From Plebeiibacterium sediminum (lineage in GTDB: Bacteria > Bacteroidota > Bacteroidia > Bacteroidales > Marinilabiliaceae), in contig NZ_JAPDPJ010000051.1 of the NCBI RefSeq assembly GCF_026013605.1, positions 1 through 47,177 on the forward strand: a DNA stretch of 47,177 nt. Direction: 5' to 3'. The notes under the pieces were generated by a model that saw nothing but the letters and a program-made list of their open reading frames with translations, made no database searches and had not been told where the DNA came from. The position numbers and the translations under genes were made by a program. Shown one piece after another: positions 1 to 6,896 of this stretch (the first letter of the stretch is position 1; each line of letters starts with the position of its first letter).

Positions 1-88
1 TTAATATCTGTTCAAATTCCATTCTTGGAATACTTGCATTAAGTAACCTCATTAAATAACCATTTACCAATTTTAGTACATTAGCCAT
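1..88 (-). CDS. Partial unknown ORF running off the left edge
   Basis: An ATG at 88-86 on the minus strand opens a frame of 29 codons that has no stop before the window edge. The peptide begins MANVLKLVNGYLMRLLNAS. I do not recognise a family. The frame is short and AT-rich, so it could be chance. It is listed because it begins with a sensible start codon and stays open. Confidence 0.3.
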   Translation of the reverse strand, partial: MANVLKLVNGYLMRLLNASIPRMEFEQIL

Positions 89-484
89 TTCTTTCTATTA
101 GTATTATTTGTGCTTTCTATTTTAGAAGATACCTTACCTTTTAAATGTGTATAATCTATTTCACCCTATTTCAAGACGACTCCCTATTTTGTTTACTCTC
201 TCTAATTTAGTTAATATTATAGATATCAGCCGCATATAGTAGTTAATAAAAAAGTTAATTTTCATTCTACGTGATGCAAACACTCAATTTTTGAAGCCTA
301 TTCATAGAATAGGAAAATCTATGAGTTTACTATGGATACAGAATCAATTCCATTTACAGTTATCGATAAATATGATAACATTTGTTTTATTATCCTGAGA
401 TTCTAAGTAGTTATTTCATTACTACTTAGAATAAATAACATTAAATATATTTTACATTATGGCTAAAAGAAGATTATAATCTTA
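89..484. other. Non-coding stretch, nothing recognised
   Basis: No frame of useful length, hairpin or promoter stands out here. An ATG at 459 opens only a seven-codon frame, just ahead of the hipB-like remnant, and may be what is left of its original start. Confidence 0.5.
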
Positions 485-784
485 CAAAAAAAAAGAATTC
501 TTACTGAATTAGGGAAAAATATAAAACTAGCTCGATTAAGAAGAAAACTTAGTGCCAAACAAGTAGCAAAACGTGCAAAATATAAGTAGACCTACACTAA
601 CTGCAATAAAAAAAGGAACACCTAAAGTTAGTATTGGTTCATATTTGTTAGTATTACATGTATTGGGATTAAAAAAGACTTCTTATTAGTGGCAAAAGAT
701 GATTTATTGGGAAGAAAATTACAAGATGCAAATCTTATATCAAAAGAAAGAGCACCTAAACGAAATAAAGGTAATGGCAATTGA
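485..784 (+). pseudogene. hipB-like XRE antitoxin remnant
   Basis: Pieces of an XRE-family helix-turn-helix antitoxin of the HipB type can be read across three frames. The first reads ILTELGKNIKLARLRRKLSA and ends at a TAG at 587-589. The second, shifted, begins SRPTLTAIKKGTPKVSIGSY. The third begins DFLLVAKDDLLGRKLQDANL and ends at the TGA at 782-784. At least two frameshifts break it, one of them in a run of A's near 670-680. It overlaps the start of the hipA remnant, as intact hipBA operons do. HipB normally represses its operon and neutralises the HipA kinase. This copy cannot make an intact protein. Confidence 0.75.
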
Positions 785-960
785 TAATACAAAGAGACCT
801 GTTATTATATATATAGATAGGAAAGAAATGTAAAATCATACAATCATATGCATTTTATATACTGAACGATAAAAGAGATAATCTCATTTGAATTAGAGCT
901 TTTAAAGGGAAAAGTATAGTTTATACACCACAATAAAGAAATATTGAATTCGTTAATTAA
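774..960 (+). pseudogene. hipA-like kinase fragment
   Basis: An ATG at 774 opens a 19-codon frame reading MAIDNTKRPVIIYIDRKEM. This resembles the start of Bacteroidota HipA toxins, in which a short polar stretch is followed by RPVYVY-like residues. A TAA at 831 ends it. Around 869-915 another frame reads IKEIISFELELLKG, which resembles the next conserved HipA segment (GKEIFSFEYDxxWL). Nothing of the kinase core follows. The gene is truncated as well as frameshifted. Confidence 0.6.
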
Positions 961-1016
961 TGAAATAAAAACTATATTGCATTATTAATATAACTCAATA
1001 CAAAATACACTTAAGG

Positions 1017-1289
1017 ATGAATAAATCAGAATTAGTAAGTGCAATAGCTTCTGCTAGTGGATTATCAAAAGTAGATTCGGAAAAAGCGTTAAATGCAACT
1101 ACTGACGCCATCAAAAATGCTTTGGCTAAAGGTGAAAGTATTCAATTAATAGGATTTGGTACTTTTTCTATCAGCGAACGCGCAGCTCGTACAGGTAGAA
1201 ATCCTCAAACTGGAAAAGAAATCCAAATTGCAGCAAAGAAAGTTGCTAAGTTTAAACCTGGTAAGGCTTTAGATGAATCAATTAATTAA
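1017..1289 (+). CDS. HU family DNA-binding protein
   Basis: This 90-residue protein matches the usual length of HU/IHF subunits. These are dimeric nucleoid proteins that bend DNA and assist recombination, replication and transcription. The helical N-terminal half (residues 1-40) forms the dimer body. GFGTF at 46-50 is the conserved turn. Residues 55-66 carry the DNA-binding arm, with R55, R58, R61 and the RNPQTG signature whose proline intercalates into DNA. The C-terminal FKPGKAL is also typical. The start is the only good ATG. The gene stands alone and is followed 25 nt later by a clear hairpin terminator. Such genes are common on Bacteroidota conjugative elements. Confidence 0.95.
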   Translation: MNKSELVSAIASASGLSKVDSEKALNATTDAIKNALAKGESIQLIGFGTFSISERAARTGRNPQTGKEIQIAAKKVAKFKPGKALDESIN

Positions 1290-1314
1290 GAAAAGAATTT
1301 ATAAAAAGATTATG

Positions 1315-1349
1315 AACTCCTGGATATCAATATCTGGGAGTTTTCTTTT
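1315..1349 (+). terminator. Terminator of the HU gene
   Basis: The arm AACTCCTGGAT at 1315-1325 pairs with ATCTGGGAGTT at 1332-1342 over 11 positions, two of them G-T wobbles. A T-rich tract (TTTTCTTTTTT) follows. Confidence 0.85.
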
Positions 1350-1456
1350 TTCTCAAATGTTTTACGACCTTATTACCATATTTATATCTTTTGATATATA
1401 CAAAAAATATCACTAACCAAACACTAATTAGATATTGCACTTTAAACCTATCATAA

Positions 1457-1873
1457 ATGAGAGTACTAGCCCTATATGGAGAACCCAACATTGGAAAAAC
1501 AACATCATTACTTCTTCTTTATAAAAAATTATTAGCATCAGGATTTGTTCAGGTAATGGGTTATTACAAACGTTTTAGTAATGGAGATATAATTGATGTA
1601 CTTGAAAAAGAAGGTGTATTAATAGGTATTGTAACTCTAGGCGATTATGTAAAAGGCATAAAATCACTAAAATACTACCTGAAAAAACTAAAAGACGCAG
1701 GATGCTTAAAAGCTGTTTGTGCTGCTTCTAAAACTACTAATAAAATACAACCATTAGATCATATTAAATATTATACATATCATTTAATAATTCCAAAAAC
1801 AATCGAGATTAGGAAGAGTAAGCAACTTGTTATCAATACGAATGATGCAAATTTGATTTTTAATATGATATAA
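1457..1873 (+). CDS. Small P-loop NTPase-like protein
   Basis: This 138-residue protein opens with a beta strand and a Walker A motif, GEPNIGKTT at residues 8-16 (lysine at 14). A nucleotide-binding fold is therefore likely. I cannot see a convincing Walker B. The hydrophobic stretch VLIGIVTLGDY near residue 55 could supply the second strand and an acidic residue. The family is not recognised. The protein is shorter than most ATPases and may be a regulator or a single-domain switch. It lies alone between the HU terminator and the first recurrent 27-bp motif, in a cargo segment of small + strand genes. Confidence 0.7.
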   Translation: MRVLALYGEPNIGKTTSLLLLYKKLLASGFVQVMGYYKRFSNGDIIDVLEKEGVLIGIVTLGDYVKGIKSLKYYLKKLKDAGCLKAVCAASKTTNKIQPLDHIKYYTYHLIIPKTIEIRKSKQLVINTNDANLIFNMI

Positions 1874-1986
1874 AAAATATTCTTAGGATACGCCGTTTTG
1901 ATTTTAAACAGGATAATAAGATTGAGTAATAGACAAAATTTGTCATTATGACTTACATTAAAAATAAAGTTATGTAACGAAATTCA

Positions 1987-2013
1987 AATGTGTATACTTG
2001 CTTACATTATAAA
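1987..2013 (+). repeat. Recurrent intergenic motif, left copy 1
   Basis: The core TGTATACTTGCTTACATTA matches the site at 4654-4680, where both continue into TATAAA, and more weakly the site at 5028. In reverse complement it matches the right-end array. It lies downstream of the P-loop gene and is not next to a start codon. Confidence 0.6.
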
Positions 2014-2092
2014 CATTTTTAGTAAAAAAAACATTAATTAAGTATAGATTCCAATAAAACGAATTGATTTCGATATTTTATTCAAAGAGCTA

Positions 2093-2100
2093 TATCTTTG
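2093..2100 (+). promoter_or_regulatory. -7 box of the structured RNA
   Basis: TATCTTTG fits the Bacteroidota -7 consensus TAnnTTTG. A TTTC about 21 nt upstream (2067-2070) is a weak -33 candidate. The same -7 box precedes the second RNA copy on the minus strand at 18007-18000. Confidence 0.6.
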
Positions 2101-2190
2101 TATTTGGTATTTGGTTGATCAACTAGGCCAAATATCAATTTTCTGAAATCAGAAGTCAGGTTAGAAATTTACACCTGACTTCTCTTTTTC
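2101..2190 (+). ncRNA. Short structured RNA, copy 1
   Basis: No open frame is present, but three hairpins follow the -7 box. Hairpin 1 pairs TATTTGG (2108-2114) with CCAAATA (2128-2134). Hairpin 2 pairs TTCTGA (2141-2146) with TCAGAA (2149-2154). Hairpin 3 pairs AGAAGTCAGGT (2151-2161) with ACCTGACTTCT (2173-2183) over 11 perfect base pairs, and a CTTTTTC tract follows, so it serves as the terminator. Hairpins 2 and 3 share AGAA and so compete. A second copy at 17914-17999 on the minus strand keeps the same order of hairpins with compensating changes. That argues for a real RNA of about 80-90 nt. I do not recognise the family. Confidence 0.65.
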
Positions 2191-2577
2191 TAAAAACACC
2201 AATACCTTTCTATTGATTGATATTCAGGTAACATGACCATTAATATTTGAGTTAACACGGAAAAAGGAAATCGTAAATATTTCTATTGAATCCATCAACC
2301 ATTAGATTTTAAAAAATCCGCAGAATCTTATATCGAAATAAACAAATCTGTGCAATTAGCTTATAAATTTCTACACCAATTACAGATAACAATAATTTAG
2401 GATAAACTCTTTGCATAAGAAATTATTTTTTACTTTTGACGTACTTACAAAACTTTTAGTACATATCTGATTCCCAGATCTTGGGAAATGCTTTAAGGCG
2501 ATGATAATCATATCTTCGTTAATTTAATCATGTCATATTTTAAATGATTTTTATTAAAAACTCACAAAAAAGAGTTA
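2191..2577. other. Intergenic, weak promoter-like remnant
   Basis: No gene is seen. The segment near 2440-2465 contains ACGTACTTACAAAACTTTTA, which resembles the promoter region of the DUF1778/GNAT pair (15683-15697). An inverted pair TTCCCA/TGGGAA lies at about 2471-2488. This could be the remains of a similar promoter. Confidence 0.3.
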
Positions 2578-3423
2578 ATGATGAATATAGCAGATATTAT
2601 ACTAAAAACTAAGAAACCTAGACTTTATGAAAAAGGAAATTCATATATGTGGACGGATAAACATATTTCAAAGCAATTATTAAACATCCACCTAAATCCA
2701 GATATTGATCTTGCTAGTCGTAAGATGTCTACAATAAGAAGAACTACCAAATGGATTTTAGATTTACAAAAACATCCTCAAAAGCTCAAAATACTAGATC
2801 TTGGGTGTGGCCCAGGATTGTATTCCGAGATCTTCACATACGAAGGTCATGATGTGACCGGTGTCGATATTTCAAAATCATCTGTCAAGTATGCTCAAAT
2901 GTCAGCTGAAAAAAAGGATTTAGATATCAATTATCTCAATGCTAATTATCTTGAATTAGACTTCGGAATAAACACATTCGATATAATATTACTAATCTAT
3001 ACTGATCTCGGTGTATTAATTCCCAAAGAAAGAGAAGTTCTATTAAGTAAAGTATTTAAAGCTTTGAAACAAGGTGGCAAATTCATTTTTGATGTATTAA
3101 AAGACAATCAACTTGAAGAAAAACAAACACCTAATAATTGGGAAGCAAATAACAATGGATTTTGGAAAGACAGCCCTTATTTATCACTATCAGAATCTTT
3201 CCTTTTTAAAAAGCAAAAGGTCATTCTCTATCAGCATTGTATCATTGAACCTGACGATAATTGTAAAATCTATCGTTTTTGGACTCATTTCTTCAATCAG
3301 GAAGAATTGGATCTCATGTTGATATCTCATGGATTCAGAAAAGTTGATCACCGAGAGGATATTTTACCAGAGGGGAATTTGTGGAATGGTAACAACGTAA
3401 TCTTTACAATAGCATTAAAATAA
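2578..3423 (+). CDS. Class I SAM-dependent methyltransferase
   Basis: This 281-residue protein has the Rossmann-fold methyltransferase core. Motif I is ILDLGCGPG at residues 72-80. The strand HDVTGVDIS ends in the acidic residue D97 that binds the ribose of S-adenosylmethionine. FDIILLIYTDLGVL is the motif IV region, and GGKFIFDVL is the following strand. The first 60 residues form a helical N-terminal segment, and the C-terminal half is the substrate part. The substrate cannot be told; small-molecule methylation is usual for such stand-alone genes. Two adjacent ATGs (2578 and 2581) could start it. The gene is monocistronic and ends in a strong terminator. Confidence 0.88.
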   Translation: MMNIADIILKTKKPRLYEKGNSYMWTDKHISKQLLNIHLNPDIDLASRKMSTIRRTTKWILDLQKHPQKLKILDLGCGPGLYSEIFTYEGHDVTGVDISKSSVKYAQMSAEKKDLDINYLNANYLELDFGINTFDIILLIYTDLGVLIPKEREVLLSKVFKALKQGGKFIFDVLKDNQLEEKQTPNNWEANNNGFWKDSPYLSLSESFLFKKQKVILYQHCIIEPDDNCKIYRFWTHFFNQEELDLMLISHGFRKVDHREDILPEGNLWNGNNVIFTIALK

Positions 3424-3430
3424 GAATACA

Positions 3431-3464
3431 GGCTAGTAGGGTCCTCTACCCTTCTAGCCTTTTA
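3431..3464 (+). terminator. Terminator of the methyltransferase gene
   Basis: GGCTAG at 3431-3436 pairs with CTAGCC at 3454-3459. Inside it AGGGT pairs with ACCCT around a CCTCT loop. A TTTT run follows. Confidence 0.88.
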
Positions 3465-3623
3465 CTTGCTAATTAGTATCTACTAAAAACTAATACTTTA
3501 ATCATTAATTATACTTTAAATTCTAAACATATGTTATGATAAAAACATTAACAATATAAGATTAATAGTTTCCAGATCCTCACCTCAAAAAATAGGAATC
3601 AAAGGCTTTATCTGTTAAGAAAA

Positions 3624-3711
3624 AATGCATCATTTGTCAATAACATATCGACATTTTGCATTTAATCTTTAATGTTGATATATTTGTCATGTACATATAG
3701 ACATTATGCAT
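3624..3711 (+). promoter_or_regulatory. Operator repeats of the Xre/RES operon
   Basis: Three related boxes surround the promoter. A direct repeat occurs at 3643-3661 and 3693-3711, with consensus ACATATmGACATTwTGCAT. A partly inverted version, AATGCATCATTTGTCAATA, occurs at 3624-3642. The first direct repeat covers the -33 box and the second covers the transcript start and the first ATG. A repressor bound to both would block initiation. The Xre antitoxin encoded just downstream is the natural candidate. Confidence 0.7.
3655..3686 (+). promoter_or_regulatory. Promoter of the Xre/RES operon
   Basis: TTTG at 3655-3658 and TATATTTG at 3679-3686, separated by 20 nt, match the Bacteroidota consensus closely. 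The predicted transcript starts about 10-20 nt before the coding region. Confidence 0.75.
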
Positions 3712-4185
3712 ATGGGAGTATTAAAGGAAAGCAATAAGGATAAACGTAGTGTTAAGAGATTAATGAATTCGTTTTTAGGGGAATCCCCTTCTGATTCTCC
3801 TACATCAAAGTGGGCTTTGGTTACTGCACTTGAAAATATAAGTATGGAGAAGTCCGACTTTAAACTATTAGCAGAATATGCATTAGGTGTGGGTTTAACT
3901 AAAAAGGAATATGCACACTTTCTTCATATTAATCCAAGAACCTTGGATCGGAATATGAATGATAATTATACTCTTGACTTAGATAAATCTGAGAAAATTC
4001 TTAGGATTAGTAAGATGATTCAAAGAGGTGTTGATACATTCGGAAATATTGAAAAGTTCTCAAAGTGGATTCGAGAATATAATACATCATTACAAAAAAG
4101 ACCAATAGAATTATTTACAACTATTGTTGGTATTGAACTCATTGAGAATGTATTAACAAGAATCGATTATGGCGTCTACTCTTAA
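3706..4185 (+). CDS. Xre/MbcA/ParS-type antitoxin (DUF2384)
   Basis: This 159-residue protein is the antitoxin of a RES-Xre pair. Residues 60-95 (GVGLTKKEYAHFLHINPRTL and onward) form the Xre-like helix-turn-helix that binds the operator. Residues 114-159 form the C-terminal domain (FGNIEKFSKWI, RPIELF) that in this family plugs the active site of the toxin. Length and architecture are typical. The first ATG (3706) lies inside an operator repeat. The second ATG (3712, MGVLKES) may be the true start. The end overlaps the toxin gene by 17 nt, so the two are co-translated. The promoter layout points to autorepression. Confidence 0.88.
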   Translation: MHMGVLKESNKDKRSVKRLMNSFLGESPSDSPTSKWALVTALENISMEKSDFKLLAEYALGVGLTKKEYAHFLHINPRTLDRNMNDNYTLDLDKSEKILRISKMIQRGVDTFGNIEKFSKWIREYNTSLQKRPIELFTTIVGIELIENVLTRIDYGVYS

Positions 4186-4639
4186 AGTTTTTAGAATTTG
4201 TAAAACAAAATTTTCAACAGAGTTAAAAGGCTCTGGTGCTTTTTACTGTGGTGGGCGATGGAATTCTATAGGTAATTTTGTATTGTATACTTCATCATCT
4301 GTATCATTGAGTATGCTAGAAGTATTGGTTCATGTATCTGTTGAAACTTGGCCAGATGACATGAGTCTTGTAACTATTATTATACCTGCTGGTTCTGTTG
4401 AGGAACTTGATGTTAATTCCCTATTAGATCAATGGCGTAAATTACCTAGTAGTGAGTATGCTCAGAAAATTGGTGATAAATGGATAGAGGATAATAACTC
4501 CTTAGTTTTAAAAGTTCCTAGTGTGTTGAATCCAAAAGAATATAACTACTTAATAAATCCTAATCATACACTATGTACTAAGATTAAAATTGAAAGCATT
4601 ATTCCTTGGTCCTTTGATCCTCGATTTAAAAAGGAATAA
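4169..4639 (+). CDS. RES-domain toxin (NAD+ phosphorylase family)
   Basis: This 156-residue protein is a RES-domain toxin. Characterised members (MbcT, ParT, Res) consume or transfer NAD+ and stop growth. The residues that name the family are present: R30 in GGRWN, with the neighbouring GSGAFYCGGRWNSIGNFVLY at 21-40; E51 in SMLEVLVHV; and S118 in KVPSVLNP. The length is normal and no key residue is missing, so it is probably active. It overlaps the antitoxin gene by 17 nt. The recurrent 27-bp motif begins 14 nt after its stop. Confidence 0.9.
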   Translation: MASTLKVFRICKTKFSTELKGSGAFYCGGRWNSIGNFVLYTSSSVSLSMLEVLVHVSVETWPDDMSLVTIIIPAGSVEELDVNSLLDQWRKLPSSEYAQKIGDKWIEDNNSLVLKVPSVLNPKEYNYLINPNHTLCTKIKIESIIPWSFDPRFKKE

Positions 4640-4653
4640 TTACTAGAAAAGAA

Positions 4654-4680
4654 AACGCGTATAGTTACTTACATTATAAA
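4654..4680 (+). repeat. Recurrent intergenic motif, left copy 2
   Basis: The core CGTATAGTTACTTACATTAT is the copy closest to the right-end consensus, read in reverse there. It fills the gap between the RES toxin and the next gene and ends 11 nt before that gene's ATG. Confidence 0.65.
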
Positions 4681-4691
4681 TAGTAATTGCA

Positions 4692-4976
4692 ATGCTAGAA
4701 CCAGAAGACATAGCTCATTATGCTTATTACAAACAATTCGATAATATCATTGTGACAATGGATGATTACTTGGATTTCATAAATCATGTACCTAAACGAC
4801 TAAAAGCAGGAATGATTCGTGAGGGATTTGAAATTGCAAAAATGATGAATAATAGTTTTAAAACCTTTGTTCTGGAACGTGAAGGCTATAATAAAAAACT
4901 ATTTGTAAAGGAATTTTATAATCTACCTCTCAGAGAACAGAAATCGTTTGTATGTTGGGGACGTAAAAACAGGTAA
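4692..4976 (+). CDS. Unknown 94-residue protein
   Basis: This small soluble protein is predicted mostly helical. It has an acidic start (MLEPEDIAHYAYYKQ) and a basic end (CWGRKNR). There is no signal peptide, membrane segment or recognised motif. One reading is a short DNA-linked or regulatory protein, but nothing proves it. It sits between two copies of the recurrent motif (4654 and 5028). This is compatible with it being a cassette-like insertion. Confidence 0.55.
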   Translation: MLEPEDIAHYAYYKQFDNIIVTMDDYLDFINHVPKRLKAGMIREGFEIAKMMNNSFKTFVLEREGYNKKLFVKEFYNLPLREQKSFVCWGRKNR

Positions 4977-5027
4977 AAAGAAGATTATACAAAGCGACTT
5001 ATTAAAAAATAATACAAACAGATATAG

Positions 5028-5046
5028 ATGTGTAACTTACCATAAA
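5028..5046 (+). repeat. Recurrent intergenic motif, left copy 3 (degenerate)
   Basis: GATGTGTAACTTACCATAAA keeps the order of the motif but has lost a few bases in the middle. It begins 51 nt after the preceding gene. Confidence 0.4.
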
Positions 5047-5165
5047 TAAGTGTTCTCTCAATAAATTGAATTATTTTCCTACCTTTAATAATTTCAGTAG
5101 TCTTATTTGAATTCAAATCACAAATAAAAAAGCATAATTATAATTCAGAATTAAGCATAACAGAT

Positions 5166-5411
5166 ATGACTGAATATAGTTGGATTAGAAATAGGCGAGT
5201 AATAATTGACGGTATAGAACATATAGTTAGCCATAGAAGAGATAATGACAAATCTTTTTTTTAAACCTTCATTATAAAAGTTCATCCAACTCATCCTGAA
5301 ATAATGTGTTCATATAAATCACATAATAAAAAAATAATGTACAATCAATTAGATAATATGATTCAATCAATAACAAAAAATGATTATAAGCTTGGAAAAT
5401 ATATTGAGTAG
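5166..5411 (+). pseudogene. Small ORF interrupted by one stop codon
   Basis: An ATG at 5166 and a TAG at 5409-5411 are in the same frame, 81 codons apart. The only break is a TAA at 5262-5264, directly after eight T's. The upstream part begins MTEYSWIRNRRVIIDGIEHI. The downstream part begins TFIIKVHPTHPEIMCSYKSH. The family is not recognised. It looks like a recently killed small gene, or a sequencing change in the T run. The upstream 32-codon piece could also be made on its own. Confidence 0.45.
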
Positions 5412-5483
5412 TATGTACTTTTTTTTAGATAGAATTTATTATTAATAAAATCAATAACACAACAACCTTATAGAGAAAGATAT

Positions 5484-5774
5484 ATGAGTATTAACACCGT
5501 ATTAGTAGAAATAGAAGATCGAGATGAAATCCAACAGATAGATGCAGAAATTAAGAATATTGCCAAAAATGGACTAATGAATTTGTCTGCTCTCTATCAT
5601 GGTTATGAAGAAATAATAATTAAATACAGGGATAAAATGTACCTTCCGACTTTAATTGAAGGAACTACCCTTGTAGAAGAACTTGAATTAAATGATTTTA
5701 ATTTAATTAAAACCTATCTACTTAGTTCCAGTGAAATTAAAGAATTGGAGAATTCTCCAAGCGAAGATATTTAG
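5484..5774 (+). CDS. Unknown 96-residue acidic protein
   Basis: This small, acidic, soluble protein starts MSINTVLVEIEDRDEIQQID. It alternates short strands and helices and ends ELENSPSEDI. There is no signal peptide, membrane segment or catalytic motif. AGAGAAAGA lies just before the ATG and may serve as a purine-rich ribosome site. It is transcribed like the other cargo genes. The function cannot be inferred. Confidence 0.55.
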   Translation: MSINTVLVEIEDRDEIQQIDAEIKNIAKNGLMNLSALYHGYEEIIIKYRDKMYLPTLIEGTTLVEELELNDFNLIKTYLLSSSEIKELENSPSEDI

Positions 5775-5983
5775 GTAATTAATACATGGTAAAAATTTAA
5801 GATATAAATTTTAAACACTTAACAATAATATAAACGAGGGCTTTAAGAAAAGTAATACATTACCATTTAATATAAAAATTCTAAACTAATGGCCCATTCT
5901 GGTATTCGGCATAATACTTGTTATTTATTACAGTATTGAGGATAAAAGAACCTTTATAAGTTTTTTAAAATATTCTATTATTA

Positions 5984-6247
5984 ATGGATAAACTTGGTGA
6001 TGATATTATTTATAAGGCAACAGCAGGTGATTGCGAAGCAATAGCCATGATTTATAAATTTTTAAAAGAGTATACTGCTGGTTTATCTCTCTCACAAAGA
6101 GAACAACTTGAAATAGAGAAAAATAATATCATTTCAAAAGGGATGCAATATCGAATGAAAAACGAGCAATTAGAAGTTTGGAGATTACTTATAGAAAAAT
6201 TGGTAAATCAAATCCAAAGTGAAAATGAAATAATGAATATTCATTGA
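5984..6247 (+). CDS. Small helical protein, possibly HTH_16-like
   Basis: This 87-residue, all-helical protein begins MDKLGDDIIYKATAGDCEAI. The pattern of an aliphatic residue, YKA, two or three residues, GD, two residues, AI and then a second helix resembles the short helix-turn-helix domain of conjugative transposon regulators (Pfam HTH_16). The similarity is weak and covers only the first 35 residues. The rest is a charged helix. If the match is real, it would be a small regulator of transfer or excision. Otherwise it is unknown. Confidence 0.5.
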   Translation: MDKLGDDIIYKATAGDCEAIAMIYKFLKEYTAGLSLSQREQLEIEKNNIISKGMQYRMKNEQLEVWRLLIEKLVNQIQSENEIMNIH

Positions 6248-6305
6248 TTACTAATTATTCTGCAACTATGTCATTTTAGGAAGTTAGATCAAGTTCCTAT
6301 TGGTG

Positions 6306-6518
6306 CTATTCTTCAACTAACTCCAACTCTTTCTCAGAAGCAGGAACAAAATGTCCTTTCTTTTGACTATCTAGTTTCACTTTGAAATCACCTTTGTATA
6401 CTAGGATATTTCCTTTTTTATCAAGTATATCTTTCTTTATAACACCTATTACAGTACCTATTTCTTTAGCAATGGAATGTTTAAAACATACTCTATCATT
6501 TATCTTAATATTACTCAT
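6306..6518 (-). CDS. Small beta-rich unknown protein
   Basis: This 70-residue protein begins MSNIKINDRVCFKHSIAKEI. It reads as a series of short strands with conserved-looking glycines (GTVIGVIKKD, GNILVYKGDFKVKL), like a small SH3-like or KOW-like barrel. No family is recognised. It is the first minus-strand gene from the left, on its own, with a perfect short inverted repeat upstream (6577-6591) that could be its operator. Confidence 0.5.
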   Translation of the reverse strand: MSNIKINDRVCFKHSIAKEIGTVIGVIKKDILDKKGNILVYKGDFKVKLDSQKKGHFVPASEKELELVEE

Positions 6519-6576
6519 ATTTAAATTTATATCTATAAAATAGTCGATTCTTCACCTTCTGCAAATCCGTCATTTA

Positions 6577-6591
6577 ACAACATATTGTTGT
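6577..6591 (-). promoter_or_regulatory. Inverted repeat upstream of the 70-aa gene
   Basis: ACAACA at 6577-6582 and TGTTGT at 6586-6591 are perfect inverted arms around TAT, about 60 nt before the ATG of the 70-residue gene. This is a possible operator. Confidence 0.35.
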
Positions 6592-6676
6592 CAATTCTTA
6601 TTTAGATAATATATGTTATCTCTTTTAACTATATATTTGAGCGAGATTAATTAATAATGTTCACCTAAATTGTAAT

Positions 6677-6708
6677 ATAAGAGGATGTAAAAATAAGCGT
6701 CCTCTTAT
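6677..6708. terminator. Hairpin between the 70-aa gene and mobC
   Basis: ATAAGAGGA at 6677-6685 pairs with TCCTCTTAT at 6700-6708. T-rich sequence on both sides allows a weak terminator in either direction. The rest of 6519-6896 shows no gene. Confidence 0.4.
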
Positions 6709-6786
6709 TTACTAAGACACATAAATTTTCAATAAGAATAATTGTAAAAAAGGGAAGGGCTAATAACTCCTCTGTTAAAGCAAAAA

Positions 6787-6815
6787 AAGCATTTCCAAAC
6801 GTTCTGAAAATGCTT
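6787..6815 (-). terminator. Terminator of the mobilization operon
   Basis: AAGCATTTCC (6787-6796) and GAAAATGCTT (6806-6815) form a hairpin. On the minus strand it is followed by seven T's. It lies about 80 nt after the mobC-like stop. Confidence 0.8.
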
Positions 6816-6896
6816 CTTTTATTTTTAACCAAACCTTAACCCTTATACGGATTAATAATCAAATATAATAAAATATCAAATAACTTGTATCTAATT

